Shown: positions 29,313 to 39,997 of the stretch, one piece after another
Position numbering within the stretch: position 1 is the stretch's first letter
Layout of the letters: every line of letters starts with the position of its first letter
Source: Symbiodinium natans
Taxonomy: Eukaryota; Sar; Dinophyceae; Suessiales; Symbiodiniaceae
Assembly: GCA_905221605.1 (NCBI GenBank)
Contig: CAJNDS010002790.1
Coordinates: 1,061,097 to 1,125,096, forward strand
Direction of reading: 5' to 3'
DNA: 64,000 nt
Notes under the pieces: model-generated
What the model saw: the letters and a program-made list of their open reading frames with translations, nothing else
Database searches by the model: none
Told to the model about the DNA's origin: nothing
Program-made: the position numbers and the translations under genes

Positions 29313-31069
29313 ATGGCCTCCTGGCACCACTCCTGGAAGAGGCGACTCACATTCTGTCATCCTGCCACGAAGAAGATTCACTCGTGGGTTATGGAGACTG
29401 GTCCTGCCATGAATGAAGCTGCGAGTGGATGGGGCATGGGTTGCTGGTTGTGCCACCACATGGGATGCAAGTCAGCCTTCGGTCGACTTCGAGTGCAAAG
29501 CGCCGGGACGGTGGCAATTCAGAACTTGCTCACGCATGCTCAAGGTGAGAAGCACAAGGCGGCCCTGGTTAAGTTGCAGGCCTCGTTGGAGCCAGCCGGC
29601 ACTTCAGAGGACATTGCCCTCGACATCGAAGGTCACGTTTCTGGCCTGAGCTCGCAGGTTCCCAGAGTTGACCGCTTTGTGGCAGCGGCAACCTCTGTGA
29701 TCAAGTACGATACGTATGACTCGTACAAGGACCGGCTGAGTCAGCTGTCCATCCACTCAAGCCTGGAGGTGGGCGGCAAAGGCAGCCAACAGGAGTTCAA
29801 GCAGATGGTCGCATGCTTGGATGGACCATTGCAGGACCGCAACAGGCGAGTCATCAAGAAAGCCATCTGCAGCAGCATTGCCCTGGACAAGAGTGATGAC
29901 AATCTTATCATGATAGCCAGGGTTCTGATCCCGGAAGGGATCTTCGATGCCATGCTCGGCTTGGAGAGTAATGTTGGCCCTGACGCGGAGCATGTGACCC
30001 AAGCGATTCAAAACATCGTCCAGAGAGCCTGTGTCAACCAGAAGTCCCGGCGAGACGTGAAGGTTGGGTGGAGTGATATGATTAAGTTCATTCCATGCAA
30101 GAATAGGTAGAAGTAATTACATTTCTTTTGCAGGTCTCATTGTATGATTCCAAAGACGACAAGTTGGATGAGGACGGGCTCCTCTCAAAGTGTCCTGTTC
30201 TGCAGCCAATACGGTAATGCATCGAATCAGCCAAGGAGGCCATGGCAGGTTTCCTCGCGAGTATTCGATCGGCCGTGGCCGACGGAGGACAGAAAGCTCT
30301 TTTCCATTGCTCCCCGAGTTGCAGTGTCTTGGAGCCCACGCGGCAGGCCAATCCATACTTTCCCAACCTCTCCCTCATTGACAGGGACCGTCCCCATCGA
30401 CATCGTAGTGTCATTCGAGGGGTGTGGAGCAACCTGCATAGCACGGTTCGTGAATTCTTGGACATGCTCGTGACTGGCCAGCGCAGTTTGTGCAAGTTGA
30501 TCCAAACCAGCAAGAGGTACGCCACGTATTTCGCCTTGGCACAGACCGGTGTCAAAATTGAGGAGTTTGGACACACCATCCGCAACCTTTCGTACAGCGA
30601 GGTCAGATTCGATTCTCGCTCGAGGCCGTTGTTCCGCCTCTTCAAAATCCTGCCAGCTGCGATCGACACGCTGCGGTTCTTAGTGGAGGGCGGATCTGCC
30701 GAGGAACGCTGCCACGCAACAACCCTGCTGGCCATGTTTGCCGGTGACGAGGGGTTCGTGAGGGTGGTTTCGGCGGCGGTGGCCGCCGACGCCCTAGTGA
30801 TGGGGTGGCACTTTATAAGGCTGGACGATGAGGCGGCGGCTGATGCGAGCTTGAGCGGGCCACGGGCAGCGCAACTGCTGCACGAAATGCGTCAAATGCT
30901 GGATGCTGGCGGCCTCTTCATGCAGGAGGCCACTGGGACCTTGACACACGCGGCGCTGGAGGCCATGAAGAACCGCTTGGTGTATGTCGGTGAAAACAAA
31001 GCTGTTGCCTTGAATTGGCCGGCAGCGGAGGGCAAGCGCCGACGCCCTCGCTCACTGGCCAAAGAGTGA
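29313..31069 (+). pseudogene. BED-finger, hAT-transposase-like protein with in-frame stop
   Basis: Model: exon 29313-30062, intron 30063-30133 (71 bp, GT-AG, phase 0, good pyrimidine tract), exon 30134-31069. The ATG at 29409 is an alternative start. Residues 44-81 have CWLC ... LLTHAQGEKH, a CX2C-X27-HX5H pattern like BED/TTF zinc fingers of hAT transposases. Later SSIALDKSDDNLIMIARVLI, and FDSRSRPLFRLFKILPAAID followed by a helical, Ala/Leu-rich region, resemble hAT/ZNF862-like cores as I remember them; no DDE triad could be assigned. TAA at 30215-30217 interrupts the frame, which continues coding-like on both sides (LLSKCPVLQPIR, stop, CIESAKEAMAGFL), so this is probably a nonsense mutation; no intron of suitable length removes it. 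The C-terminus is basic (KRRRPRS). Confidence 0.5.
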
Positions 31070-31298
31070 TTCGTTTGACATTTGGCAAACTTTTACTGAC
31101 CCGTGCTTTCCCAATCAATCAACATCTGCTTCCGTGCCTGACTCAGACAAAGGTACTTCCAATTGTTCCGCTCTTTCTTTGAATCCAATTTTCCGAATTT
31201 CGAGGACCTCGCGTCGGCTTAGTCACCTGTCAGCCGTACTGAGTGATTGTTCCCAATCTCACATGTCACAGGCTACTGATTATCTTGAACATTGAACA

Positions 31299-31496
31299 AT
31301 GCCTTGGCAGGACTCCAACTGTTTTGCTGCCTTCAACTTGCAGCAGGACATCCACTGGGAGGACCGGAAGAAGTTTGTGGGCGCCTTGTGCGGCCGCTTT
31401 AATCTGGATCCTCAGAAGGCATGGCGAAGTTTTGCGGGAGGACTGAAGGATTCTCCGCCCAACTCCGCCCCAAAGACTTCTAAGTCTAAGCCATAA
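31299..31496 (+). CDS. Small orphan protein or last exon
   Basis: 65 codons from ATG 31299 to TAA: FNLQQDIHWEDRKKFVGALC, then LDPQKAWRSFAGGLKDSPP and a Lys/Ser tail (KTSKSKP). CCTTGGCAG at 31301-31309 could instead be an acceptor, making this the last exon of a longer gene. Folded-domain-like but not recognised. Confidence 0.5.
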   Translation: MPWQDSNCFAAFNLQQDIHWEDRKKFVGALCGRFNLDPQKAWRSFAGGLKDSPPNSAPKTSKSKP

Positions 31497-31719
31497 GGTT
31501 CACCCACAGACTTTTTGACATCATTGATGTTATCGTATTCAGATTTAGGTTGGGTAAGAGAAAGCGACAAGTATAAAACAAAACAAAAAACACGGTGCCT
31601 TGTCCTCAATAATAATGTTGATCAGCAACAGTTTTCTCCACCCGGGTTGGGCTTTATATCTCAGTCCATGAATTCGGTGGGTTTTGAGCTTCGTTCTTAT
31701 GTGGGCGTTCAATCTGTGG

Positions 31720-31784
31720 GCTGCTGGACAGGCACTGGGGTCGAGTTCCGGACAGGTGCCTGGGTCGAGTGCTGAACAGGCCCT
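31720..31784 (+). repeat. Degenerate hairpin-motif copies
   Basis: Three copies of the GCTGRACAGGC core at 31720, 31744 and 31768. Stems are imperfect here. Located in the spacer before the next gene. Confidence 0.7.
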
Positions 31785-32040
31785 GGGGCTTCAGGGAGAC
31801 CAATGACTCTGCGTCACTCCGGCTCACGCTCTCACGTGACTATCGTTTCTGGCCCTTACTTTCCATGTCCTTGTCTCATTTTCACACCTACTCCGTATCT
31901 TTCTGTCGCTCAGGCTCCGTCCCTGTCTCTGGGAGACTTTTCTCTTTCTCTGCAGCGCTCTCGCCTCCCTCACTCTCTCTGTCTCCATCCCCTTCCGATC
32001 TCGCGCCGTCTTCCTCCCGAATGTCCATTGCTCCCTTCAG

Positions 32041-33659
32041 GATTCTTTGAGCGGGCCAAGTGGCATATATCTCCTCCTGGCATTGCTCTTTCAGAACGGC
32101 GGCCACAAGACCCGCACAAGAAGATTGTTGCTCACCTGCCAGACACACCAAGCCAGCGAGGCTGGCTGTTTGCGTGGCAGGAGATCAGGCAGAAATCCGG
32201 TCCTGATCACAAGGAACTTTGCAAGCTTGTCGAGATCTACCTGAGCAACATGTCCAATTCTGGCACTGTGGATCGCTACTTGGGACAGGTCAAGCTGCAG
32301 TCGCTCCGGCGGGGTCACATTGCTCGTGGGGGGTTAGAGTCCGCCTTGCGTGTGACTGTGCAGGACCTGGGTGGTCGTGCAAGGAAGAAATTGGATCCAG
32401 CCGAGCTTTTGGTGGAAAAGGTTCCCAAGACGACAGCTGCCGGGGTAGTTGTTGCCCAGCCGGCAACCCAGTACGCGTTGCACTGCCAGAAATTGTACTC
32501 AATGTGGTATGGAGACAGATGCCTCCCAGGGAGACGGATTGAGCCGGACAGCCAGCAACCGCAGAACGTGGCAAAGTCCCGTGCGCAAGCCAGCAAGCCA
32601 CGTCTGGCGCCGCTGCGGGAAAAGAGCCAGTACTCTGAGGCTGCCCTCCTGCAGAAACACCGGGATGCAGTGTCCAAGGCAGTCAACAAAATCGACGAGG
32701 GTGGCGGGGGCGAAGCCAATGGCCCATTAGGCCCGGTGTTGCTACCTGACCAAAAGCAACGAGGTGCCAAGAGAATCATTTCCCAGCAGGCCTCTGCGTG
32801 TGTGGAGGTGGCCACAAAACGGAGGATGCTCTCTCATGCTGGAGGCGCTTCTGCGTCGTCGGCTTCTTCCAGTTCGGCTGCGCCGCCAGCGAGATCAGTG
32901 CGAGAGGAACAACCCGCTGCTGCTGCTGCTTCTGGTGATGCTTTTGAGAAGCAGGCCTATGTCTTGGAGATGAAGCGGCAGATGGCTGAACGAAGTGTGC
33001 CATGCGTGCCCACTCCTTACGTGGATGCCAACGGTGGCTTAATGCGGCCGCACCAGGGTCCTGTTGTCAAGTCCTCGGCAGCACCTCTTTTGCCTCTGGA
33101 GCCTCGGCTGCATCGGTGCCCTGCCATGGCCAGAGTCAAAGCACCATCACGCTTTGTAAAGACCCCAGAATTCCAACTGCCCGACGTCGTGCTGGTACGG
33201 GATCCCGTGGCAGCTTGGGAAAGTTCACAAGGTCTGCTGGCACGTCTTGCTGGTGCTCGGCTGGTGAACCAGGCTTGGCTGCAGTCCCAGGCCTCTGGTG
33301 CGAAGTCCGATGAAGGGGCACAGGTCTATGCATTTAAGTCGGTGATGAAGCATATGCACTTCGACCTGTATTTGAGCCCAGGGTTCTTCCTTGCATTCCC
33401 GGAGCATGCCTCAGTGTTCAGGGAGTGGGCCAAGCTCAGCCCGACAATGAAGAGCAGAGGCGTGCAGGTGAAACGGCTCACGGTTCAAGATCTGCGTGTG
33501 GACCCGTTTCCCGAAAAACCCTTTCCTGGTGTCACATACATAGTCAAGGCGGCCGGAGAAGATGTACATATCAAAGATCACCCAGGCCTGACTCTATCGG
33601 AGATACTGTTGAAGATGACAGTATTGCTGGGGGAACACGAGAAATCGTGCTCACGGTGA
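32041..33659 (+). CDS. Orphan gene, large exon
   Basis: About 540 codons open to TGA 33657-33659. The preceding 200 nt are C/T-rich and end TCCCTTCAG at 32040, so coding probably starts here as an internal exon; the frame happens to stay open further upstream. GTGATG at 33655 could be a donor. Content: FFERAKWHISPPGIA, DTPSQRGWLFAWQEIRQKSG, ELCKLVEIYLSNMSNSGTVD; a low-complexity A/S stretch near residue 280; EKQAYVLEMKRQMAERSVPC; a C-terminal domain with VYAFKSVMKHMHFDLYLSPG and GVTYIVKAAGEDVHIKDHPG. No known catalytic motif seen. Intact, compositionally uniform and on the same strand as its neighbours. Confidence 0.6.
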
Positions 33660-34250
33660 TGAACACCGACATGTGTGCGCTCAGCCTGGGGGAGCCCATG
33701 GGGTGCAGCGGCTGGCTTGTGTGAAGGACAAAAAGTATGTCACTGCTGATCACAAGACATTGGGTTTTCACGACGGTGTCGTCTGTGTGCAGTCATTGAT
33801 TACAAGTTTTGGGCGGTCTATTGTCTCTTTTCCGTCAGGCGCTTGCCTGCGGCTGCTGGCTGGTTGCTGGACGCTCAGCCAGGCGCTCAGCCAGGTCGCG
33901 CGTCTCTTTCAAGACCTAAGACCTGTCAAGACCAGAGATACGCTGTGCCCAGATGACGTAGGGAGTCTCAAAGGTAATCCCTAGAATCGCTGCCCCTGAC
34001 AGAACCCTTGGGTAGGGATGACTGGGCCCAGTCATCCCTGGCAGGCGTGGGGAATCATATCCGGAATGGTATTCTTCTGTAGGGTTGAGATTGAGAACTT
34101 TGCCCGGCATTGGAAAAAACCTGTTTTCAGGGATGACTGGGCCCAGTCATCCCCACAGGGGCTTCCCGGTAGGAGTTGCCATTTTGGGGATGAGAGCTTC
34201 CGATCCAGGTTCGAGTCTTTCGCTTCTAGCCTCTTTGCTGTTTTTACACA
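33660..34250. other. Spacer with paired 24-bp palindromes
   Basis: No convincing gene. Two identical perfect 24-bp palindromes (half-site GGGATGACTGGG) lie at 34015-34038 and 34130-34153. A C/T-rich stretch ending TTTTTACACAG (34250) precedes the next gene. Confidence 0.7.
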
Positions 34251-34259
34251 GTGCCCGGC

Positions 34260-35454
34260 ATGCGAGTCGCTGTGTGCAATCATGGGGCAGACCCTGTGCG
34301 CATGCTTCGTTGCCTGGGAATGGGTCCAGACAACTTCGCCGTGTACATTAATTTCTTCGATGAGGCATGGCAGTGGAGCCAGCAAAATCATTTACTACCT
34401 GTTTCAGTGTGTGTTGCTGCGGGGTTCTCCTTGCACGCAGGCAGACACGTGCTGGCTCCGTGCTCGTTACTGCAGCGCCGACGGCTCTCGTGAGCAACCT
34501 CTCAAGCTTCACAACGTGCAGACTGACAACGGCAAGCCCTTGTTTTGCTTCACGTGCAGGTCCTCCGCATGTGCGCAGATCGCCGGCCCGATCGACTTGC
34601 TTCATCTTCGAAGCCGGGACATCAGCAATGGAAAGCACACGGACGGCCTGGAGGAGATGGTGGCCTACATGGAACTACTGAAGCCGAGGTGCGAGCTTTC
34701 TAAAAATAATTGACGGCATGCTGCAGCAATGACTGTGCCATTTGCTTGCCTGGGTCTTTTCACTGTCAGGCTTGCAATCATTGACGTGCACGCGTGCCCG
34801 GAGCATAAACAACGTGAAGGCCTCTCAGAGCTCGAGTCTAAATTGAAGACGAGATACAATGTGGAGCTCAAGGGAAACTTCTGGATCCTGACCTTGGATG
34901 GGCTCTTCTTGAGCCGACTCAGTGCAATGATTCCAGATGCCGAAAAGAAAACCAAGGGAATTCTGGACATGGCTCTCAAAGGATCAACCTTCCCTGCCCC
35001 GGAGCCGGATTGGACATACTTCTGTCATCGAGAGAATACCACAGAAGAGCTGCAACAGAACGTGCCTGGATATCCGAAGCTTCCGAAGCCGGTGAAGAAG
35101 TGCTTGCAGTACCTGAAGTTGCCGGGCAAGAACCTCGAGAAGACCAAGAAGGTTGCCGACTACTTGGTGCAGGTCCATGACAGCTGCAAGGAGTTCCCAT
35201 CCTGGTATGCCCTCAAGATTCACCAGAAGCTCACGCACGGGAGATGGGAGATGACCACGCGGGCTCAGATCATGGCATTGCCGGGCGAGGAGCCTGTGAT
35301 CCGTCCGGTTCTCAACAAGGATGTGCTGCGATGCAAGGGCTGGCCATGGCGCAGCTTGAACGCGTACCACGCACAGAAGTTCGCCTGGGAGTTGCCGCCC
35401 GCGCAGCCATTCTGTGCCATTCTGTGTTCTCTTCTGATGAAAGATCAGAAGTAA
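34260..35454 (+). CDS. Orphan gene, three exons
   Basis: Model: ATG 34260-34400, 34441-34688, 34770-35454, total 357 codons plus TAA. Intron 2 (34689-34769, 81 bp, GT-AG, phase 2) is convincing. Intron 1 would be only 40 bp (GTTTCAG ... CACGCAG, phase 0) and is doubtful, although phases fit; the alternative is that the first exon belongs elsewhere. Exon 1: MRVAVCNHGADPVRMLRCLG, FAVYINFFDEAWQW. Exon 2: a Cys-containing patch FCFTCRSSAC. Exon 3: LAIIDVHACPEHKQREGLSE, NVELKGNFWILTLDGLFLSR, then a Lys/Pro-rich region and FAWELPPAQPF. No family recognised. Confidence 0.5.
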
Positions 35455-35648
35455 ATTTTGGAGGCTATGCGTCGAGGGCTTTCTTGCGAGAGCAAAGACA
35501 TGAAACGGGGTGTGCGTCCGTATTTGCAAAGCCAGCAACTGACTCTGACATGAATGCCTGGCACTGCAACATTCGTGCCTTGAGCGTGCTGCTGATGAGT
35601 GACATTTTTGCTTACCAGCGGTTCTTGATCTTTGGTCTCTTGGAGACC

Positions 35649-36711
35649 ATGCCTCCAGGCAAGAAGGCCAAGACGGCCCTTGCAACACCATCTGCCCTGG
35701 TGAACCATCCCACAGTCGAGGTCTCAGCTGTCATGTCGGCAGGGGCATGTTCTGTTGCGGGGCTTGAGTGCCTGTGATTGGGTTGTCAAAAGCTTAGGTG
35801 GTGCAACTAAAGACCGTAATTGCATCTTTGGAGAACGAGTACAAGAAACTGGCTTTCGTGGAGCCGGTGAGCAAAAGTGGAGTGGCAGAGCTCGACACGG
35901 ATGCCTACAAGCGTGTGCTCAAGAAGGATACGGATTATGAGTGCTGTGTGACACGGGCCTTTCTGCCTGAATTGTGCCTTGCCCATGAAACTGTCCTTCC
36001 CAATTGGGGCTCAATCGTCCGCTTCTTGCTTGCATTGTGTATGACGCAGAAGGAGAGCTTCGTCTTGTCGTGGTTCCCTGCCGCAAAGCCAAATCTCTCT
36101 TGCGTAACAGCCGAGGCTTGGCGAAACAGTGGTGGCACAATGGAACACGCTGGAGCGCAACGACTGCTTGGGAGCCAATTCCGGTCCGCGCAACGTCGGC
36201 CAGCAGTCCGCCTCCAAAAGGAATGTTCCAGGTTCTCGGCAACGACGGCTACGTCGCGGCCTTTGACTATGCTTTCAGCCAGGCCTTGAAGGACGGTGGG
36301 CCTGGCGTTGCCGAGTTTCGCGCTGCTGCCAAGTGCCTTCGTGTTCGCTTCCAACTCTGTGTGAAAGACATCGACAGTGCTCTGAAGAAGTGGGTTTCTG
36401 ATCTGCATTTTTGTTGTGCATATGGGCTCTGTTCTTGAGAAATAGCGAACACAATCTCTTCTGAGGAGATTGTGGCTGGTTTGGAAAACCGAGCGGCCAA
36501 TGAGACGTTAACAGGGTGGAAGATTGTTCTCGGGACTGTGGAAGTGAAGGAAGCCCTTGGGAAATCCGGTGAGGTTCTCTCGAAGGGTCATGCAGCGGAC
36601 TCTAATCAGAATGTCGCGGCGTTCTTCTGCAAGGCGAGGATGCAAGATGTCACCGCGAAGACGATCACAACGAGAATGCGCCCGGGCTACTTTGATGCTT
36701 GTTGTGAGTAG
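35649..36711 (+). CDS. Orphan gene, four exons (borders partly unresolved)
   Basis: Exon 1 35649-35720 (MPPGKKAKTALATPSALVNH...) and exon 2 from 35798 (VVQLKTVIASLENEYKKLAF) join across a 77-bp GT-AG intron in phase 0. A frame change between about 35945 and 36050 implies another intron; exon 3 carries VYDAEGELRLVVVPCRKAKS, GMFQVLGNDGYVAAFDYAFS and CLRVRFQLCVKDID. Exon 4 from about 36440 carries TISSEEIVAGLENRAANETL and ends MRPGYFDACCE. A 63-bp intron 36377-36439 would join exons 3 and 4 in phase 1. No family recognised; the coding quality of the pieces is good. Confidence 0.45.
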
Positions 36712-36719
36712 TTGTAAGC

Positions 36720-37640
36720 ATACTTGTAAGCAGGCATCATCATTTATAATTGGGGTAGCTGTGTTTAGAAGTGAGCAATTGAATCGAAAATCTTATAATC
36801 ATAAACCAAGTATTCACTTCATTTATAAATGTGAATTGATTATAAATACGATCTTTACTTCTAAGCGAAATGTATCCTTTTTATAACCCACTTAAATCCG
36901 CTGGCTGGCTTCGTAAATCCTCGCAGGATCTGGAATGTCCCATCGTTATATGACGGAAACTTTCAGAAAATGATGCCTGTCGCACGCCACGCAAAGCCAA
37001 AACCACAGCAGACGAGAGAAACAAGCACACACACACACCCCTGAAGGTAATAAACCCTAAACCCTTGAATGCCTCGCCTGGCTTGTCCGAGTGTGAGCGA
37101 TTAAACCCTTATAAACCCTAAGGATGTAGGGTTTAGGGTTAAGGGTTTAGAGATCAGGTTTAGGGTTTAGGGTGCTAAACCCTTAACCCTATAATATCAA
37201 CCCTACACCCTACACCCTACACCGCTCGAAGAAAGCCTGAAACCCTACCAATTACAGAATTAGGGAGGGGGGGAGTGTTAAGGGGAAGGGATTATTCATA
37301 GATCAGCTGAACCCCAAAACACATGTACGATTCAAAGCCAGTGTGTTTTCGATGTTCTTGCAATGAGACACATGATTTTTTGAACTCAGGGTGTGCAACT
37401 CTTGGCTTCCTGGCTGCTGTTTTTGGTCTTCGAAGAGGACTTAGAAGTCTTCTCTGCTAGATAAAGTACTTATAAATGCTCCGTAACTCTCGTTTTGGAG
37501 TTATAACTGATTATCTAAGTGTGGTTATAAGGTTGCCAACAGGAAATATTGCCAAATTATTTGCAGACGTGGCGTCCAAGCAGGTCCATTTGCATGATTT
37601 CTGCATAGCTGGGGCCTAAACGCCACTAAGGAGAGTCCAT
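36720..37640. other. AT-rich spacer with telomere-like traces
   Basis: 36720-36900 is AT-rich with repeated ATTTATAA/TTATAAAT words. 37045-37240 has short CCCTAAA, TTTAGGG and CCCTACA tracts, the only ones inside the island. 37440-37530 has TATAAATG/TTATAACTG words. No gene seen. Confidence 0.6.
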
Positions 37641-37645
37641 TCCAG

Positions 37646-39256
37646 ATTCACTGCACGAGCCCAGGAGATTCTCGAGCAGTTAGACTCGCTTGTGGGGCCA
37701 ACCAGCCACACGTATGCGAGCATCAGCAACTTGGATACTTTGTGCGCCAGGACGTCGTGCAAAACTGCGTCGGTTGCGAACCTGCTACTTGAGTGGGCGC
37801 TTGAAGGCTATCTCCACGGAACCTTGGATTGCAAGGAATCCCGTGAGGCCCCCACCCCGCCCCCCCTTGGGCGCCCCCTAACATACTAAGTGCAAGTCTG
37901 AGTCCAGTGAAACTGAGGATTCAAGCTGGGCACAAACAAGGAGAAGCTAAATCCAGTGACTGGCATCGGACGCGAGCTCCTGAAGAAGCGCGTCTGCACC
38001 TTTATCTCGCAGAAGCTGAAGCTGCCGGTCGTTCCAGGAAAGCAGCCATTCGCTGGCAATGGAATTGTTCGTTGAATGTCCATCCTAAATCGTCGATCGT
38101 TTCTAAGCCGTGCAAGGTATGCTGCCGACAGATCTCCGGCCGTGGTTCTGAGCAAGGCCGCGAACTTACAGTCTGAGAGCGAAGCGCAAAGCAGCTCTGT
38201 GAATGCTGCGCATCGGTTCCATTCATGAGGTCACCTCCACATACCTCGCATTCCAGGACAGTGGACTTGCCATGGGTGGAACAAGCTTGGAGTGGGTCTC
38301 CATGCTGCCAGAGGTACAGCAGTTGGCCCTGGAGTTTATGTGCAGGCTGCTCAACAATGCCCCGCTGCTTGTGGAAGAAATGGACATTGCTGTGCGAGGA
38401 GACTTCCTCGTAGCAGCCGAGCTGTGGATGGAGCGGCCACGTGTGAAGGAGACGTTCGACATGACGAAAGCCATGCAGATGCATGCCGAAGCCTTGCGCC
38501 CGCCGCCGGTCAATGAACCTCCGACTCCAGAAGATCAGCCCGCGTCCCAGACTCAGGACAGCCAGCCGACAGAAGTTGAGGTTGAAGAGTCAGTGCAAGC
38601 AGAGCCTTGCGTGCCAGACCCCTTGGAGCCAGAACCGGCTGCTGTGTTCGATCCTGCCTGCCACTTCCCGCATCTGCATTTGACAGAGATGCAGAAGAGT
38701 ATCCTGGCAAAGATCGACCAGGAGAAGCTGTCTGACATCTTGGAAAGGAGCCGCCTACGTCTCCGGGCCTGCGATAGCGTGCTTGCAGTGTTCTATCCCT
38801 TGTGGGTGTTTGATGTACGTTTCATGTGAACTGCCAAACTGTTGATTGATAAAAGGAATCGGCCGGTATGTCACCATCGATATCGGCGACATCGATCCGA
38901 CCCCGCCGCAGCAAGACGATGATGCCAGGCTGTACATCTGGGATGTGAAGAGCCATTTGACCCAGAGCGGGCCGGATGCACAGAAATCCCCCTGGAAATT
39001 CTTTGCTCCGGGAGATGTCACACATGCCAAGAAGATGATGGCAGTGCTCTTTGAAAGCCCCGAGAACCCGGACGACCGCCTCATGAGAGACAAGGATGTG
39101 GCAATGTTTTTCGACGGCCGCTACTTGACCGGCGATCTGAAGTCGGCATTGTCCAAGAGCCTGAAGACAGTGCCTCTCTCCATTTTGCCAACACGCAAGA
39201 TGACAGCGAACCAGCTGCATTACCATGATGTTGCTTGTTCAGTTGCTGCCGCATGA
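37646..39256 (+). CDS. Orphan gene, four exons
   Basis: Exons 37646-37842, 37957-38066, 38230-38818 and 38856-39256 (TGA). Introns: 114 bp (CCC/GTGAGG to ATCCAG, phase 1), 163 bp (ATT/GTTCGT to ATGAG, phase 0) and a doubtful 37 bp (GTAC/GTTTCA to AAAAG, phase 1). Phases agree at all three. No initiator seen, so a 5' exon is missing. Content: ARAQEILEQLDSLVGPTSHT; GRELLKKRVCTFISQKLKLP; EWVSMLPEVQQLALEFMCRL; an acidic Pro/Glu-rich linker; IGRYVTIDIGDIDPTPPQQD; LYIWDVKSHL. The last part looks like a beta-rich domain. Not recognised. Confidence 0.55.
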
Positions 39257-39329
39257 CTCTTCTTGTTTGAGAGAAGAAGCAAGAGGTTGGAAGACTTCAG
39301 CAAGCAATTTGAAGTAATCAGTTGAGAAA

Positions 39330-39415
39330 CAAGGAGAGAGGGGGAGAGAGGGGGAGAGAGGGGGAGCTGAGGGGCAGCTGAGGGGGAGCTGAGGGGGAGC
39401 TGAGGGGGAGAGAGG

Positions 39416-39500
<85 letters not shown>
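39330..39500. repeat. (GA)n purine tract
   Basis: GGGGGAGAGA repeats and then a pure (AG)n of about 80 nt. Mirror-symmetric purine sequence of the type that can form triplex DNA. Spurious ORFs run through it on both strands. Confidence 0.95.
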
Positions 39501-39502
<2 letters not shown>

Positions 39503-39519
39503 CGCTGATGCGAGGGCGC

Positions 39520-39566
39520 TGATGCTCAAGGATGCGCGCGCGCGCGCGCGCGCACCTTGAGCATCA
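39520..39566. repeat. Hairpin with (CG)n loop region
   Basis: Perfect 12-bp arms TGATGCTCAAGG (39520-39531) and CCTTGAGCATCA (39555-39566) flank a mostly (GC)n core of 23 nt, so nearly the whole element can pair. (CG)n can adopt Z-DNA. Confidence 0.9.
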
Positions 39567-39614
39567 ATGAGTTTGCTGCGTTAACTGTTGATGATGAAAA
39601 CAGGAAAGCAGGAG

Positions 39615-39701
39615 GGGGGTGGGGCGGGTTGGGGGCTGGGGGGGGGGGGAGAGGAAAAAAGGGAGGGGGGGGGGGGGGGAGGGGGGGGAGGCGGAATAGG
39701 G

Positions 39702-39737
<36 letters not shown>

Positions 39738-39802
39738 AGAGCGAGAGAGAGAGAGAGAGGAGAGAGGGAGAGGGAGAGGAGAGGGAGAGGAGAGGAGAGA
39801 GA

Positions 39803-39848
<46 letters not shown>

Positions 39849-39965
39849 AAAAGAAAAAAAATAGAGAGAGAGAGAGAGGAGCGAGAGAGAGAGAAAGAGA
39901 AAGAGAGACAGAGCCAGAGAGACAGAGAGACAGAAGACAGAGATGGAGAGAGAAGGAGCGACAAG
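39615..39965. repeat. Second purine tract, G-runs and (GA)n
   Basis: Long G-runs (39600-39700) followed by (GA)n with AAAAAAA interruptions, ending about 35 nt before the ATG at 39998. Could act as a promoter or 5' leader element; nothing in the sequence proves it. Confidence 0.9.
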
Positions 39966-39997
39966 GAAGGAGAGTGATTGGAAGAGACCAGACAAGC

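Noticed and set aside
34160-34190. Relict dinoflagellate spliced-leader sequence (GCCATTTTGG at 34174)
   Set aside because: Only a 10-nt match to the leader as I remember it; flanking bases do not agree, so chance is likely.
35244-35777. Open + frame of 177 codons over the end of one gene and start of the next
   Set aside because: Overlaps the better-supported frame to 35454. Only its last part (from ATG 35649) was used, as exon 1 of the next gene.
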